Assembly (NCBI RefSeq): GCF_004798705.1
Contig: NZ_CP039290.1
Location: 1,550,001-1,614,000 of the forward strand
Length of the DNA stretch: 64,000 nucleotides
Reading direction: 5' to 3'
Source: Arthrobacter sp. PAMC25564
GTDB lineage: Bacteria; Actinomycetota; Actinomycetes; Actinomycetales; Micrococcaceae
The notes below the pieces were generated by a model, which saw nothing but the letters and a program-made list of their open reading frames with translations, was not told the DNA's origin and did not search any database. A program made the position numbers and the translations under genes. Positions 62,916 through 64,000 of this stretch are shown here, piece after piece (position 1 is the first letter of the stretch; each line of letters opens with the position of its first letter).

Positions 62916-64000
62916 ACCGCACCCAGCACCGTGACCAGCCGCTGGTCCTCGGCATTGAATCCTCCTGCGACGAGACCGGCGTCGGGATTGTCCGCGGAAC
63001 GGCCCTGCTGACCAACACCGTGTCCTCCTCGATGGACGAACACGTCCGGTTCGGCGGCGTCATCCCCGAGATCGCCTCGCGCGCCCATCTCGACGCCTTC
63101 GTGCCCGCCCTCCGGGAGGCGCTGGCGGAGGCCGACGTCAGGCTGGAGGAGCTCGACGCGATCGCGGTCACCTCCGGGCCCGGACTCGCGGGAGCCCTGA
63201 TGGTGGGCGTCTGCGCGGCGAAGGCCCTCGCCGTCGCGACGGGCAAGCCGCTCTACGCGATCAACCATCTCGTCGCGCACGTCGGCGTCGGGCTGCTCCA
63301 AGCCGATGCCGGCGGCCCGCAGACCGTTACCGGCGCGCTGCCGGCTAACGGTTTGCCGGAGAACCTGGGCGCGCTGCTCGTGTCCGGCGGGCACACCGAA
63401 ATCCTGCGGGTCCGGAGCATCACGGACGACGTCGAACTGCTCGGCTCCACCATCGACGACGCCGCCGGCGAGGCCTACGACAAGGTGGCCCGGCTGCTGG
63501 GCCTGGGTTATCCGGGCGGCCCCGCCATCGACAGGCTGGCGCGCAGCGGCAACGCGAAGGCGATCCGCTTCCCGCGCGGGCTCAGCCAGCCGAAGTACAT
63601 GGGGACCGCGGAGGAACCCGGCCCGCACCGCTACGACTGGTCCTTCAGCGGGCTCAAGACCGCCGTCGCCCGCTGTGTGGAGCAGTTCGAGGCCCGCGGG
63701 GAAGTGGTACCCGTGGCGGATATCGCCGCGGCGTTCCAGGAAGCCGTGGTGGATGTGATCACGTCCAAGGCGGTGCTGGCCTGCCGCGAAAACGGCATTA
63801 CCGAGGTGCTGCTGGGCGGGGGAGTGGCCGCCAACTCGCGGCTGCGGCAGCTCACCCAGCAGCGCTGCAGCGCGGCCGGGATCCGCCTGACCGTCCCGCC
63901 GCTGTCCCTGTGCACCGACAACGGCGCCATGGTCGCCGCGCTCGGCGCCCAGCTGGTGATGGCCGGGGTGGCGCCGAGCGGCATCGGCTTTGCCCCGGAT
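62912..64000 (+). CDS. tsaD: tRNA N6-threonylcarbamoyladenosine synthase TsaD, 3' truncated
   Basis: Catalytic subunit that transfers threonylcarbamoyl to A37 of tRNAs. 363 codons are present and the frame is open at the window end; the stop lies just beyond. [29 protein letters not shown], the metal-binding [21 protein letters not shown] and [11 protein letters not shown] identify it. ATGA overlap with rimI. Confidence 0.96.
   Translation, partial: MNRTQHRDQPLVLGIESSCDETGVGIVRGTALLTNTVSSSMDEHVRFGGVIPEIASRAHLDAFVPALREALAEADVRLEELDAIAVTSGPGLAGALMVGVCAAKALAVATGKPLYAINHLVAHVGVGLLQADAGGPQTVTGALPANGLPENLGALLVSGGHTEILRVRSITDDVELLGSTIDDAAGEAYDKVARLLGLGYPGGPAIDRLARSGNAKAIRFPRGLSQPKYMGTAEEPGPHRYDWSFSGLKTAVARCVEQFEARGEVVPVADIAAAFQEAVVDVITSKAVLACRENGITEVLLGGGVAANSRLRQLTQQRCSAAGIRLTVPPLSLCTDNGAMVAALGAQLVMAGVAPSGIGFAPD

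Noticed and set aside
1..64000. tRNA, rRNA, transposase, integrase or phage genes
   Set aside because: I looked for these by eye on both strands and saw none; a tRNA scan was not possible, so a missed tRNA is not excluded.

Overview
The window is chromosomal DNA of a high-GC actinobacterium, most likely Arthrobacter or Pseudarthrobacter (Micrococcaceae). The signs are GC-rich codon use with many GTG/TTG starts, a mycothiol gene (mshA) next to an actinobacterial ino1, a glgX-treY-treZ trehalose operon, an spc operon without rpsN and an alpha operon without rpsD. The genus is inferred from gene content and order; no database search was possible.

Bases 1-11770 hold the end of the S10 operon (rplD to rpsQ), then a terminator and a long leader, then the spc operon (rplN to rplO), a second terminator, and secY-adk-map. 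Bases 11786-16360 interrupt the usual map-infA junction: a 58-bp palindrome, a three-gene sugar ABC importer on the minus strand without its ATPase, and a family S58 (DmpA-like) peptidase. The alpha operon follows at 16393-20714 (infA-rpmJ-rpsM-rpsK-rpoA-rplQ-truA).

Bases 20816-30926 are a complete Tad/Flp pilus locus on the minus strand. It has a prepilin peptidase, two Flp pilins, two TadE/TadG pairs (one TadG carrying a vWA domain), CpaB, CpaE, TadA, TadB and TadC. It lies between truA and rplM, which are normally adjacent in actinobacteria. After rplM-rpsI (31223-32212) comes a second minus-strand insertion, 32379-36729, with three membrane glycosyltransferase genes: GT87, a YkcB-like GT39 and a GT2-GtrA fusion. 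Next to it is a recent, decayed partial copy of the rplM-rpsI junction at 33389-33538.

Bases 36926-44658 are core metabolism: glmM, mscL, a VanY-like lipoprotein, coaA, glmS, acpS and the bifunctional NAD(P)HX repair gene. Bases 44748-52395 hold glgX-treY-treZ (glycogen to trehalose) and an aldo/keto reductase. Bases 52561-59637 hold ino1, fhs, mshA, a GH4 glycosidase and a divergent PfkB-family kinase. Bases 59844-64000 hold alr followed by the overlapping t6A genes tsaE-tsaB-rimI-tsaD (tsaD cut off by the window end).

The genes connect. GlmS and GlmM make the glucosamine precursors of UDP-GlcNAc, which MshA joins to the inositol phosphate made by Ino1 in mycothiol synthesis; CoaA starts the CoA pathway used by AcpS. 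I found no rRNA, tRNA, CRISPR array, transposase or phage gene. The best leads are structured RNA candidates where rpsN and rpsD are missing, the Tad locus layout with an intra-operon hairpin after the first pilin, the rpsI scar beside the glycosyltransferase island, a recurring leaderless-promoter signature, and large intergenic palindromes.
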